Shown one piece after another: positions 1 through 7,800 of a stretch of 10,789 nt of DNA. The notes under the pieces are model-generated. The model did no database searches and had not been told where the DNA came from. It saw nothing but the letters and a program-made list of their open reading frames with translations. Each line of letters opens with the position of its first letter. Position 1 is the stretch's first letter. The translations under genes and the position numbers were made by a program. This DNA is from UBA4722 sp041690995 (GTDB lineage: Bacteria; Pseudomonadota; Gammaproteobacteria; DSM-16500): positions 1 to 10,789 of the forward strand of contig JBEPVM010000051.1 in assembly GCA_041690995.1 (NCBI GenBank). Reading direction: 5' to 3'.

Positions 1-189
1 GAAGTGGAGTTAGCCAGTGCGCAGGCATTGGGTATAGAAAAAGGGATAGAAAAAGGGATAGAAAAGGGGATAGAAAAAGTGGCACTTCGCATGCTATCAA
101 ACAATATAGCGTTGGATGCCATTGCTGAGATGACAGGGTTGACATTGAATGACATTGTAACATTAAAAGCTGAAGTGACGCGGGATTAA
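1..189 (+). CDS. C-terminal tail of an Rpn-family PD-(D/E)XK nuclease / putative transposase (5' end outside window)
   Basis: The frame is open from the first base, so this is the 3' end of a gene that begins before the window; the GTG at 4 is not a convincing start. The 62 visible residues have two parts: four exact GIEK units, then an amphipathic helical segment (VALRMLSNN, IALDAIAEMTGL, DIVTLKAE). A repeated GxEKG linker followed by a short 'L..I.eITGL...I..L' helical module is the usual C-terminus of Rpn (recombination-promoting nuclease / YhgA-like transposase) proteins. These carry a PD-(D/E)XK nuclease domain upstream and promote RecA-independent recombination in E. coli. The nuclease domain is not in the window, so its integrity cannot be judged. 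The stop at 187-189 overlaps the stop of murJ on the other strand. The family call rests on the tail alone. Confidence 0.7.
   Translation, partial: EVELASAQALGIEKGIEKGIEKGIEKVALRMLSNNIALDAIAEMTGLTLNDIVTLKAEVTRD
31..78 (+). repeat. Four tandem 12-base units encoding GIEK
   Basis: Four in-frame copies of a 12-base unit (GGGATAGAAAAA with single-base variants: T at the third base in copy 1, final G in copy 3) encode four GIEK tetrapeptides. Each unit has a five-A run (four in copy 3). Gain or loss of a unit would keep the frame, so length can vary without breaking the protein. Such repeats are common in the linker before the C-terminal helix of Rpn-family proteins. Confidence 0.9.
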
Positions 190-1748
190 CCCAAACTGAT
201 GCTTTTCGCTTGTTGCGGGATCAATAAATCTTGTGGTCGTATGCCTGTTAACCATAACCCTGTTAAATACACAACCATGGTAGAAACTAATAAATAAAAC
301 AAATGTGTCACTCGCCACCAAGAGTCATGGTTAATCCATTGTTGTATATTACCCGATGAAAACCATAACCAGATAGCTAATAAACTATTGGTTACAATCA
401 ACCGTAACGTAAAAGAAGACCAACCCGCGCTGGGCGTATATATTTCTTTTTTACGCAGAAAATAATATAGAAAACCCATATTGACAATGGATGCTAATGA
501 AGTGGCTAATGCGATTCCTGCATGCGCAAATGGCCAAATTAAAATAAAATTAAATAACATATTAGACACCATCGCTACAATCCCAACACGCACAGGCGTA
601 CGCATGTCTTGTTTTGCATAGAACCCCGAAGCCAATATCTTAATTAACATAAAAGGTGTAATACCCAGTGCAAACATACTTAAACTTTGGCGTGCCATCA
701 TGACGGCATGACCATCAAATAGGCCATGTTGAAATAAGGTACTTAATAAAGGCCCTGAAATCATAGCAAAGACAACACCTGCTGGCACACCTACTAATAA
801 AACACAGCGTAATGCCCAATCCAGAGTCATCGAAAAATCATGCGCTGATTGTGTTGCATGATGACGAGACAAAGGCGGCAAGATAACCGTTGAAATAGCT
901 ACTCCAAAAATGCCTAAAGGAAATTCCATCAAACGGTCAGAGTAATATAACCACGACACACTGCCTGAAATTAAAAAAGAGGCAAATAATGTATCCAATA
1001 ATAAATTAAGCTGCGAGACAGACACACCAAACAAAGCGGGTACCATTTGTTTCAGTACTCGAACCACTCCAGGGTCGCGAAAATTTATCCTGGGTCTTGG
1101 TAATAATCGTAAATGCCTTAAAAAAGGCCATTGAAATAAAAGCTGAATCACGCCTGCCGCAAACACACCCCAAGCCAATCCCGTAATCGGAATAGATAGC
1201 TGTGGCGCAAGCCAAATAGCAGCGCTAATCATACAAATATTCAGGAATACTGGCGTAAACGCTGCTACCCAAAAACGACTATAGGTATTTAAAATAGCCC
1301 CTGAAAATGCTGTCAATGAAATCAGCATTAAATAGGGAAAAGTAATCCGCAATAAACTCACTGCCAGCGCATATCGCGGTCCAGCCGTATCAAACCCTGG
1401 CGCAAATGCCCGCACAATGAATGGCGCAAACAAAATACCTGCGATAGTGACGCATAACAAAACAAAACCCAAGGTGCCTGCCATTGCATTCACAAAATCA
1501 CGTAGCTCTTCAGCCGACTTATTTTTTTTATATTCGGACAAAATAGGTACAAAAGCTTGAGAGAACGACCCCTCGGCGAATAATCGCCGCATAAAATTGG
1601 GTATTCGAAACGCAACTGAAAACGCATCAAATGCACCTGCGGCTCCAAATAATTGTGCCGTGACCATATCCCTGATAAACCCAAAAACACGAGAAATCAA
1701 GGTCATACCCGCCACAATAGACGTTGATTTAAAAAGATTTTTACTCAT
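186..1748 (-). CDS. murJ: Lipid II flippase MurJ (MviN family)
   Basis: MurJ is a polytopic inner-membrane protein of the MOP superfamily that flips lipid-linked peptidoglycan precursor to the periplasmic face. The protein aligns with E. coli MurJ from end to end. Near the N-terminus it has SRVFGFIRD, whose two arginines (R20, R26 from the ATG) match the essential R18/R24. DAF at about 41 matches the conserved Asp39. RRLFAEGSFSQAFVP follows at about 54-68, and YYSDRLMEFP carries the central-cavity Arg. The strongly hydrophobic remainder fits 14 membrane spans. I chose the ATG at 1748 (520 aa, MSKNLFKS...), which matches the family N-terminus; an in-frame TTG at 1760 would add four residues (524 aa). 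Neither start has a strong Shine-Dalgarno. rpsT lies divergently upstream. The 3' end overlaps the Rpn-like gene by four bases (186-189), leaving no room for a separate terminator. Confidence 0.96.
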   Translation of the reverse strand: MSKNLFKSTSIVAGMTLISRVFGFIRDMVTAQLFGAAGAFDAFSVAFRIPNFMRRLFAEGSFSQAFVPILSEYKKNKSAEELRDFVNAMAGTLGFVLLCVTIAGILFAPFIVRAFAPGFDTAGPRYALAVSLLRITFPYLMLISLTAFSGAILNTYSRFWVAAFTPVFLNICMISAAIWLAPQLSIPITGLAWGVFAAGVIQLLFQWPFLRHLRLLPRPRINFRDPGVVRVLKQMVPALFGVSVSQLNLLLDTLFASFLISGSVSWLYYSDRLMEFPLGIFGVAISTVILPPLSRHHATQSAHDFSMTLDWALRCVLLVGVPAGVVFAMISGPLLSTLFQHGLFDGHAVMMARQSLSMFALGITPFMLIKILASGFYAKQDMRTPVRVGIVAMVSNMLFNFILIWPFAHAGIALATSLASIVNMGFLYYFLRKKEIYTPSAGWSSFTLRLIVTNSLLAIWLWFSSGNIQQWINHDSWWRVTHLFYLLVSTMVVYLTGLWLTGIRPQDLLIPQQAKSISLG

Positions 1749-1780
1749 CAAGCTACCCAATCATCAAGGGCTAACATCTT

Positions 1781-1833
1781 AGCATACGAAGACAAAAGAT
1801 GAAATTGACAATCCTACAAGAAGCAGGCACACT
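1781..1833. promoter_or_regulatory. Candidate divergent promoters for murJ (-) and rpsT (+) with overlapping -35 boxes
   Basis: On the + strand a perfect TTGACA (1805-1810) lies 17 bases before a weak -10, CACACT (1828-1833), which would start rpsT mRNA near 1840. On the - strand TTGTCA (complement of 1806-1811) lies 19 bases before TATGCT (complement of 1781-1786), reading towards murJ. The two -35 boxes share the near-palindrome ATTGACAAT (1804-1812), so polymerase could occupy only one promoter at a time. Only the rpsT -35 is a strong match; both -10 boxes are imperfect. Confidence 0.35.
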
Positions 1834-1874
1834 GAGCACCTTTCATTTTAACTAGAAATTGCTGGAGACATACA

Positions 1875-2213
1875 TTGGCTAATATAGCATCTGCAAAAAA
1901 ACGCGCACGTCAGGCGGAAAAACATAGGCAGCATAATGCAAGCTTACGCTCTATGGTTCGTACCTATATCAAAAAAGTCTATACGGCTATTGCTGCAGGT
2001 GAAAAAACTGCTGCTGAGGCATTGTTCGCCAAGGCGCAGCCCATTATTGACCGCATGGCAAGTAAGAACATGATTCATAAGAACAAGGCAGCGCGCCATA
2101 AAAGCCGTTTAGTAGGCCATATTAAGAAAATGACAGAGGGTATGAGTGCTGTTGCGATCTCTTCTGCTAAAACAAAAACGAGTAAAACAAAAGCAGCGAA
2201 ATCTGCGGAATAG
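1875..2213 (+). CDS. rpsT: Small ribosomal subunit protein S20 (bS20), UUG start
   Basis: S20 binds 16S rRNA early in assembly of the 30S subunit. The sequence follows E. coli S20 almost residue by residue: MANIASAKKRARQAEKHRQHN, RSMVRTYIKKVYTAI, IIDR, IHKNKAARHKSRL. The start is TTG (1875-1877), placed by this N-terminus and by a good Shine-Dalgarno (CTGGAGA, 1862-1868) six bases upstream. E. coli rpsT also starts at UUG, and its poor initiation is part of translational autocontrol by S20, so similar feedback is plausible here. At 112 aa it is longer than the 87 of E. coli. The extra 25 residues (about 88-112) form a Lys/Ala/Ser/Thr-rich basic tail that is probably disordered. murJ is divergent upstream. 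The stop is two bases from the end of a convergent small reading frame, and no terminator hairpin is visible. Confidence 0.97.
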   Translation: MANIASAKKRARQAEKHRQHNASLRSMVRTYIKKVYTAIAAGEKTAAEALFAKAQPIIDRMASKNMIHKNKAARHKSRLVGHIKKMTEGMSAVAISSAKTKTSKTKAAKSAE

Positions 2214-2215
2214 GA

Positions 2216-2446
2216 CTAACCGGGTCTGTTATCAAGGCATAATGATTTTCCCAACTCATGCGCAAACATCTCGCCTTGTGTTGGGAAAAATACTCCATAC
2301 TGAAAATGACCAACGTCATTGAAATTAAGGAAAGGTTCGCCTTCTACATTAACATTTGCTGCGAATGTTTTAATACTTTCCAGATCGCCCTTATCCAGAG
2401 TCCTGGCGAGTAGCAGGTTTGGGCGGTCAATAATATGGCTTAGCAT
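2216..2446 (-). CDS. Small hypothetical protein (76 aa), possibly a gene remnant
   Basis: I do not recognise this protein. It is 76 residues, mixed alpha/beta in character, with no signal peptide or membrane segment. Its most distinctive segment is FLNFNDVGHFQYGVFFPTQ (about residues 39-57), which follows a helix-like DKGDLESIKTFAANVN. This arrangement loosely recalls a ferredoxin-like half-domain, but that is only an impression. Points in favour of a real gene: it fills the space between rpsT and tilS, its composition is protein-like, and a TATAAT box stands 31 bases upstream of the ATG. Points against: there is only a GAG about ten bases before the ATG as a ribosome site, and it ends abruptly with DNRPG two bases from the rpsT stop. 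It could be an intact small gene, a truncated piece of a larger one, or spurious. Confidence 0.45.
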   Translation of the reverse strand: MLSHIIDRPNLLLARTLDKGDLESIKTFAANVNVEGEPFLNFNDVGHFQYGVFFPTQGEMFAHELGKSLCLDNRPG

Positions 2447-2477
2447 TTCATTTTTCTCGTTTTATTTTTTGCATTTT

Positions 2478-2483
2478 ATTATA
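2478..2483 (-). promoter_or_regulatory. Candidate -10 box (TATAAT) for the 76-aa frame
   Basis: On the - strand this is a perfect TATAAT in a very AT-rich 64-base gap between tilS and the small frame. It would start RNA about 25 bases before the ATG at 2446. No good -35 is present at 16-18 bases. The site lies inside an AT-only palindrome (2474-2486) that could also appear by chance in DNA of this composition. Confidence 0.3.
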
Positions 2484-2510
2484 AAATAGTTGAAATTGAA
2501 AGAAATTAGT

Positions 2511-3818
2511 TTAAATAATGGCCAATTTTACTTGTAGTCCAGGAACAGATTTGTAATGGCTATTTAAGAAAAACCCCACAACACCAATCAACTCTTCTCC
2601 TACATATAATAAGGGCAGGCGATCACGTTCCCAGGGTGGTACATCCCACTCTTGGAAAAGATGTTTTAATAAATGATGACACTGGCGTTCTGGAAAATAA
2701 CAACGCTCCCCGCCTTGACGAAAACGAATGTTCACATTTTTTGTATCAGAACGTAATCCAGATATATCAGTTAAAACAGCGTGTAATTTTCCTAAAGAAG
2801 GAATCATTAATAGCTGCGATAGATCCCAGGTAAAAATTTGTGTGGAATCCCATTTCGGCAAGCATTGCATTGCATAAATATCATCACGATAACGACGAAT
2901 TTCGAAAGTGCCTAAACGCATATAAGGTGATTTATCTTGTTTCGCATGTAAAAAATCTTGCTGTATTTGACGCAATTTTGCAGCAGAAGGCATTGGAAAT
3001 CCAAGCTTGGCTAACCAGGTACGTAGGGTTTGTCGTTGATGCACTGTATCCAGCAATAATAATTTTTTCACTGAAAGTGTTTGGTTTTTTCTGTTTAGGC
3101 AAAAATTCAAGTCCTGCTCTGCTTTATGCTCTATGATCTCTTGTGCTTCCGCGCAATTTCCCGCGACACGGGCTAAGGTTTTAGTCACGGTTGGCCAACG
3201 GTTTTTTAATAAAGGTAAAATAGTATGCCGCAAAAAATTACGTGTGAAATTTGTATTCTCATTCGACTCATCCTGAATCCATTTTAGGTGATATTTTTCT
3301 GCATAATTTTTTAATTCAGCTCGTGACAAATCAAGCAAAGGCCGGCCATGAAATCCTGCCGCAAATGATTTCAGTAATGGCATTGCAGAAAGACCTTTAG
3401 GCCCTGCGCCACGTAGTAATTGTACCAATACGGTTTCTGCCTGGTCATCTTGTTGATGCGCGGTTAATAGAATAGCATTGGGTTCTAATAATTCTGAAAA
3501 TAATTGATAACGACATTGGCGTGCGATATTTTCTGGGCTATCACCTTTAAACGCTTTCGCATCTATTATTTTATAAATCAATTCGATATTCAAATCAGCG
3601 CAAATTTTTTCGCAATGTACCGCCCAATGGGGCGCATGTACACTTAGACTATGATTCACATGCACTGCTTTAAATTTTAAAGGATACTGCTGGCGAAGTG
3701 TCGCACAGAGATGCAATAACACGTGTGAATCTAAGCCACCGCTATACGCAATCCAGTAAGTTTTATCTATACCTTGCTCAAGACAAAAAGTCTCGAGGGC
3801 TTCAACCGGCGATGCCAT
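2511..3818 (-). CDS. tilS: tRNA(Ile)-lysidine synthetase TilS
   Basis: TilS uses ATP and lysine to convert C34 of the CAU-anticodon tRNA-Ile to lysidine, so that it reads AUA and is charged with isoleucine. It is an essential cytoplasmic enzyme. The N-terminal PP-loop ATPase motif SGGLDS is at residues 26-31, followed by VHVNHSLS (52-59). HQQDDQAETVLVQLLRGAG (121-139), RPLL (159-162) and DESNENTNFTRNFLRH (183-198) complete the catalytic domain. The C-terminal tRNA-binding part has RFRQGGE (365-371), then a conserved Trp-rich stretch and LLYVGEELIGVVGFF. Length (435 aa) equals the E. coli type (432), so all three domains are present. The ATG lies inside the end of accA, overlapping it by 17 bases without a clear Shine-Dalgarno. 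This suggests one mRNA and translational coupling. Confidence 0.96.
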   Translation of the reverse strand: MASPVEALETFCLEQGIDKTYWIAYSGGLDSHVLLHLCATLRQQYPLKFKAVHVNHSLSVHAPHWAVHCEKICADLNIELIYKIIDAKAFKGDSPENIARQCRYQLFSELLEPNAILLTAHQQDDQAETVLVQLLRGAGPKGLSAMPLLKSFAAGFHGRPLLDLSRAELKNYAEKYHLKWIQDESNENTNFTRNFLRHTILPLLKNRWPTVTKTLARVAGNCAEAQEIIEHKAEQDLNFCLNRKNQTLSVKKLLLLDTVHQRQTLRTWLAKLGFPMPSAAKLRQIQQDFLHAKQDKSPYMRLGTFEIRRYRDDIYAMQCLPKWDSTQIFTWDLSQLLMIPSLGKLHAVLTDISGLRSDTKNVNIRFRQGGERCYFPERQCHHLLKHLFQEWDVPPWERDRLPLLYVGEELIGVVGFFLNSHYKSVPGLQVKLAII

Positions 3819-4758
3819 AAGACATCAAGCGTTGATAACGCATTTTAATGAGTTTATCCATCGAATACCCTTGTAATTCCATTAAATTTTCTGCCAATAC
3901 TGTCTTTAATTTTTCGGCAACCGCATCATAATCACGATGTGCGCCGCCCAAAGGTTCAGGTATGATCTGGTCTATCAATCCTAATGCTAGATTTTGTTTA
4001 GCTGACACGCCCATTGCCTCTGCCGCCTGCGGTGCTTTATCCGCGCTTTTCCATAAAATAGACGCACAACCCTCGGGTGAAATAACAGAATAAATTGCAT
4101 ATTGCAGCATTAAAACACGATCCCCCACGCCAATAGCCAATGCGCCGCCCGAACCGCCTTCGCCAATGACTGTACAAATAATCGGTGTTTTTAAGCGTGA
4201 CAATACAAATAAATTACGTGCAATCGCTTCACTTTGGTTGCTTTGTTCAGCTCTAATCCCAGGATACGCGCCTGGTGTATCAATAAATGTGAAAATAGGT
4301 AACTTAAATTTTTCCGCCATCTGCATTAAACGCAATGCCTTACGATAATCTTCTGGATTAGGCATACCAAAATTGCGTTCGATTTTTTCTTGCGTCTTGC
4401 GGCCTTTCTCATGTCCCATGACCATCACAGGCTGGCCTTCAAAACGTGCAATGCCTGCAACAATGGACGGTCCTTTTGAAACAGAACGATCACCGTGTAA
4501 TTCATCAAATTCAGTAAATATCCGCGTGATATAATCCATCGCGTGAGGTCTTTGAAAATGGCGTGCCAATTGTGTGATTTGCCAAAGTGTGAGGTCTGAA
4601 AAAATCTTTTTAGTGAGTTGCTTACTCTTCACTTCTAAACGCGCAATTTCATCGCTCAAATTAACAGCGCTATCTTGATCGACCATTCGCAATTCTTGAA
4701 TCTTTGCTTCAAGTTCCGCGACAGGTTGTTCAAAATCCAGGAAATTTAAATTTGTCAT
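3802..4758 (-). CDS. accA: Acetyl-CoA carboxylase carboxyltransferase subunit alpha
   Basis: AccA pairs with AccD to form the carboxyltransferase that moves the carboxyl group from biotin on AccB to acetyl-CoA, giving malonyl-CoA, the first committed step of fatty-acid synthesis. The match to E. coli AccA is colinear and the length nearly the same (318 against 319 aa). Landmarks are FLDFEQP near the start, FDELHGDR (84-91), the crotonase-like core GHEKGR...ERNFGMPNPEDYRKALRLM (about 115-145), FIDTPGAYPG (158-167), GEGGSGGALAIGVGD (199-213) and SPEGCASILWKSADKAP (227-243). The ATG at 4758 matches the family start, although the sequence before it has little Shine-Dalgarno character. It leads a two-gene unit with tilS. 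dnaE is divergent upstream; in E. coli dnaE and accA are neighbours facing the same way. accD is not in the window. Confidence 0.98.
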   Translation of the reverse strand: MTNLNFLDFEQPVAELEAKIQELRMVDQDSAVNLSDEIARLEVKSKQLTKKIFSDLTLWQITQLARHFQRPHAMDYITRIFTEFDELHGDRSVSKGPSIVAGIARFEGQPVMVMGHEKGRKTQEKIERNFGMPNPEDYRKALRLMQMAEKFKLPIFTFIDTPGAYPGIRAEQSNQSEAIARNLFVLSRLKTPIICTVIGEGGSGGALAIGVGDRVLMLQYAIYSVISPEGCASILWKSADKAPQAAEAMGVSAKQNLALGLIDQIIPEPLGGAHRDYDAVAEKLKTVLAENLMELQGYSMDKLIKMRYQRLMSYGIAG

Positions 4759-4772
4759 ACAAAAACCATTTA

Positions 4773-4829
4773 TTAACCCAACCAGGAAAGCGAATATAAT
4801 AGCTCAAACCAATCTTTTATGCCTATAAT
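4773..4829 (+). promoter_or_regulatory. Candidate dnaE promoter region with two perfect TATAAT boxes
   Basis: The 107-base gap between accA and dnaE has TTAACC (4773-4778), 16 bases, then TATAAT (4795-4800), reading towards dnaE. A second TATAAT lies at 4824-4829 without a good -35. A start from the first box would give a leader of about 60 bases to the ATG at 4866; from the second, about 30 bases. RNA starting at the second box would leave only about nine bases before the alternative ATG at 4845, which supports 4866 as the real start. An accA promoter must also lie here; a TATTAT on the - strand (within 4797-4802) is the only candidate -10, and I see no clear -35 for it. Confidence 0.45.
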
Positions 4830-4865
4830 TTCACGCTGACAGGTATGATTAAATCAAGGCACTCC

Positions 4866-7800
4866 ATGAATACACATTTTATACATTTACGCGTCCATTC
4901 TGAGTATTCATTAAGCGATGGCCTCGTCCAAATAGACCAATTAATAGAAAAAACCTTAAATTATCAAATGCCTGCGGTAGCTATGACTGACCAAAGCAAT
5001 TTATTCAGTGTCATCAAATTTTATCAGGAAGCAATCAGCGCAAAAATTAAACCGCTCATAGGGGTTGATATTTGGCTGGAAAATGATAAACAAGCTAACG
5101 ACCCCTATAGATTAACTTTATTCTGTCAGCATATCCAAGGCTATAAAAATCTGCTCGAACTTATCTCACGCAGCTTCATTGAAGGCCAGGCGCATGGTAA
5201 GGCGATTATTCAACGTGCCTGGTTAACTGAGTTAGCAGATGGCTTGATTGTATTATCGGGCGCTGAAGAAGGGGATTTAGGGCAGGCTTTATTAGAAAAT
5301 AATACCCTACAAATTCAAAAAACCCTGGATTTTTGGTTAAACTATTTTCCAAATCGTTATTATATTGAATTGCGCCGCACAGGCAAAAAAAATCAAGAAA
5401 GTTATATAGATGCCGCACTTACCATCGCAGAAACGCACGCCATTCCTGTTATCGCAACCAATGATGTTCGTTTTTTAGAGCGTGATGATTTTGAAGCCCA
5501 TGAAGCCCGCGTTTGTATTCATACCGGCCATGTTTTAGCTGATTCACGCCGCCCACGCCATTACACTGAACAACAATATTTCCGCAGCCAGGCAGAAATG
5601 CTCGCGCTATTCTCTGATATTCCAGAAGCATTGGCCAATACAGTTGAGCTTGCCAAACGCTGTAATGTCAAACTCATCCTCGGAAAAAACTTTTTACCTC
5701 GTTTTCCCGTCCCTGATGGATTGACGATTGAAAATTATTTTTCCCGCATCGTACAACAAGGATTAGAAGATCGTTTACAACTTGCTGTGCCTTCAGTACG
5801 CCATGCGTATGATGCGCGCCTTGAAACAGAGTTACGTGTCATCAACACGATGGGCTTTGCAGGTTATTTTTTAATTGTGGCTGATTTCACACGCTGGGCG
5901 CGTGAAAACGGCGTGCCTGTCGGCCCTGGTCGCGGTTCAGGCCCAGGCTCACTGGTGGCGTATGCTTTAAAAATCACGGATATTGATCCGCTTCAACATG
6001 ATTTATTGTTCGAGCGATTTTTAAATCCTGAGCGCGTTTCCATGCCCGATTTTGATATCGATTTTTGCATGGAAGGACGTGATCGTGTCATTGAATATGT
6101 CATGCAAACACATGGCCGTGCAGCAGTCGCGCAGATTATTACGTATGGCACAATGGCTGCAAAAGGAGTGATCCGAGACGTGGGTCGCGTGCTAGGTATG
6201 GGTTATGGACATGTCGATAAAATCGCTAAACTTATTCCCTTTGAAATTGGAATGACACTGGATAAAGCGCTTGAACAAGAAGAATTATTGAAAGAACATT
6301 ACGAAAAAGAAGAAGATATTCGCACTTTAATTGACTTAGCACGTAAATTAGAAGGCATCACACGTAATGCGGGCAAACATGCAGGTGGCGTTGTGATTGC
6401 ACCGCATAAATTGACTGAATTTACTCCCCTTTATTGTGAAGCAGGTCAAACAGAACATTTAGTGACGCAATTTGATAAAGACGATGTTGAAACAGTGGGG
6501 CTTGTTAAATTTGACTTTTTAGGCTTACGCACGCTGACTATTATCAATTGGGCTATCCAGGAAATTAATCTTGAACGTACGCTAAAACAAGAACCTATAT
6601 TGGATATTCAACGGATTCCTCTCAATGACCCAGCTACTTATACTTTATTAAAAGCGTGCAAAACAACGGCTGTTTTCCAACTTGAATCTCGCGGCATGAA
6701 AGATTTGGTTAAACGGTTACAGCCTGACTGTTTTGAAGAGATTGTGGCTTTGGTTGCTTTATTTCGACCTGGTCCCTTGCAATCAGGCATGGTGGATGAT
6801 TTTATTAATCGCAAACATGGTCGCGGCCATGTGAGTTATCTACATCCTAAACTGGAACCTATTTTGCGTCCTACGTATGGTGTGATTTTATATCAAGAAC
6901 AAGTCATGCAAATCGCGCAAGTGCTAGGGGGTTATTCTCTCGGTTCTGCTGATCTATTACGCCGTGCGATGGGCAAGAAAAAACCCGAAGAAATGGCTAT
7001 GCATCGCGATACTTTTTGTAAAGGCGCGGTGGAACGAGGCGTTAACTTTGACACAGCCACTTATATTTTCGATTTAATGGAAAAATTCGCAGGTTATGGT
7101 TTTAACAAATCACATTCAGTGTCTTATGCGTTAATTGCTTATCAAACCGCCTGGTTAAAAGCCCATTATCCCGCAGAATACATGGCTGCCGTCTTATCGG
7201 CTGATATGGATCACACCGATAAAGTTGTTCATATTGTAGAAGAATGTGCCGGCTTGAATTTACAAGTCAGTCCGCCCGATATCAACCGCAGTTCTTATAA
7301 ATTCAAACCGATTGATTCTAAAAATTTAATCTATGGTTTAGGGGCGATTAAAGGTGTAGGACAAGCAGCGATTGAAGCGATTGTGACTGTACGCGAATCA
7401 GGTGACTTCAAAGACTTATTCGATTTTTGTAGACGAGTTGATCTACGCAAAATGAACAAACGCGTATTTGATGCGTTAATTAAAGCAGGTGCATTTGATT
7501 CCATTGTGCCGCATCGTGCTGCTGCCATGGCAAGTTTAGAAAGCGCCTTGAAACAGGCAGAACAGCGATTGCTTGATCAAACACGCGGCCAGCATGATTT
7601 ATTTAGCGCAAATTCAATGGATGTTTATACCAGCAATTATATTTCCGTACCTGAATGGAGCGAGCAACAGCGTTTATCAGGGGAAAAAGAAACACTCGGA
7701 TTATACTTGACAGGACATCCCATTAATTACTATCTCAGTGAATTAAAAAACTTTACGCATGGACGCATCGCAGAATTACGCCCTAGCACTAAAGCAATTG

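Noticed and set aside
1749..1760. TTG start giving a 524-residue MurJ
   Set aside because: The ATG at 1748 gives the family-like N-terminus MSKNLFKS; the TTG adds four residues with no ribosome site to favour it. It is kept only as an alternative.
2474..2486. TTTTAT-T-ATAAAA palindrome as a terminator for tilS
   Set aside because: It is an AT-only stem with a one-base loop, so it would not form a stable hairpin; it is better explained by AT-rich intergenic DNA and a -10 box.
2840..3136. 98-codon frame on the + strand inside tilS
   Set aside because: It is antisense to a well-conserved part of TilS, has no ribosome site or recognisable domain, and reads as a shadow of the real gene.
4845..4865. 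Upstream in-frame ATG as the start of DnaE
   Set aside because: It adds seven residues not expected in the family, its only purine-rich sequence is one base away, and the ATG at 4866 has a properly spaced AAGG and the usual DnaE N-terminus.
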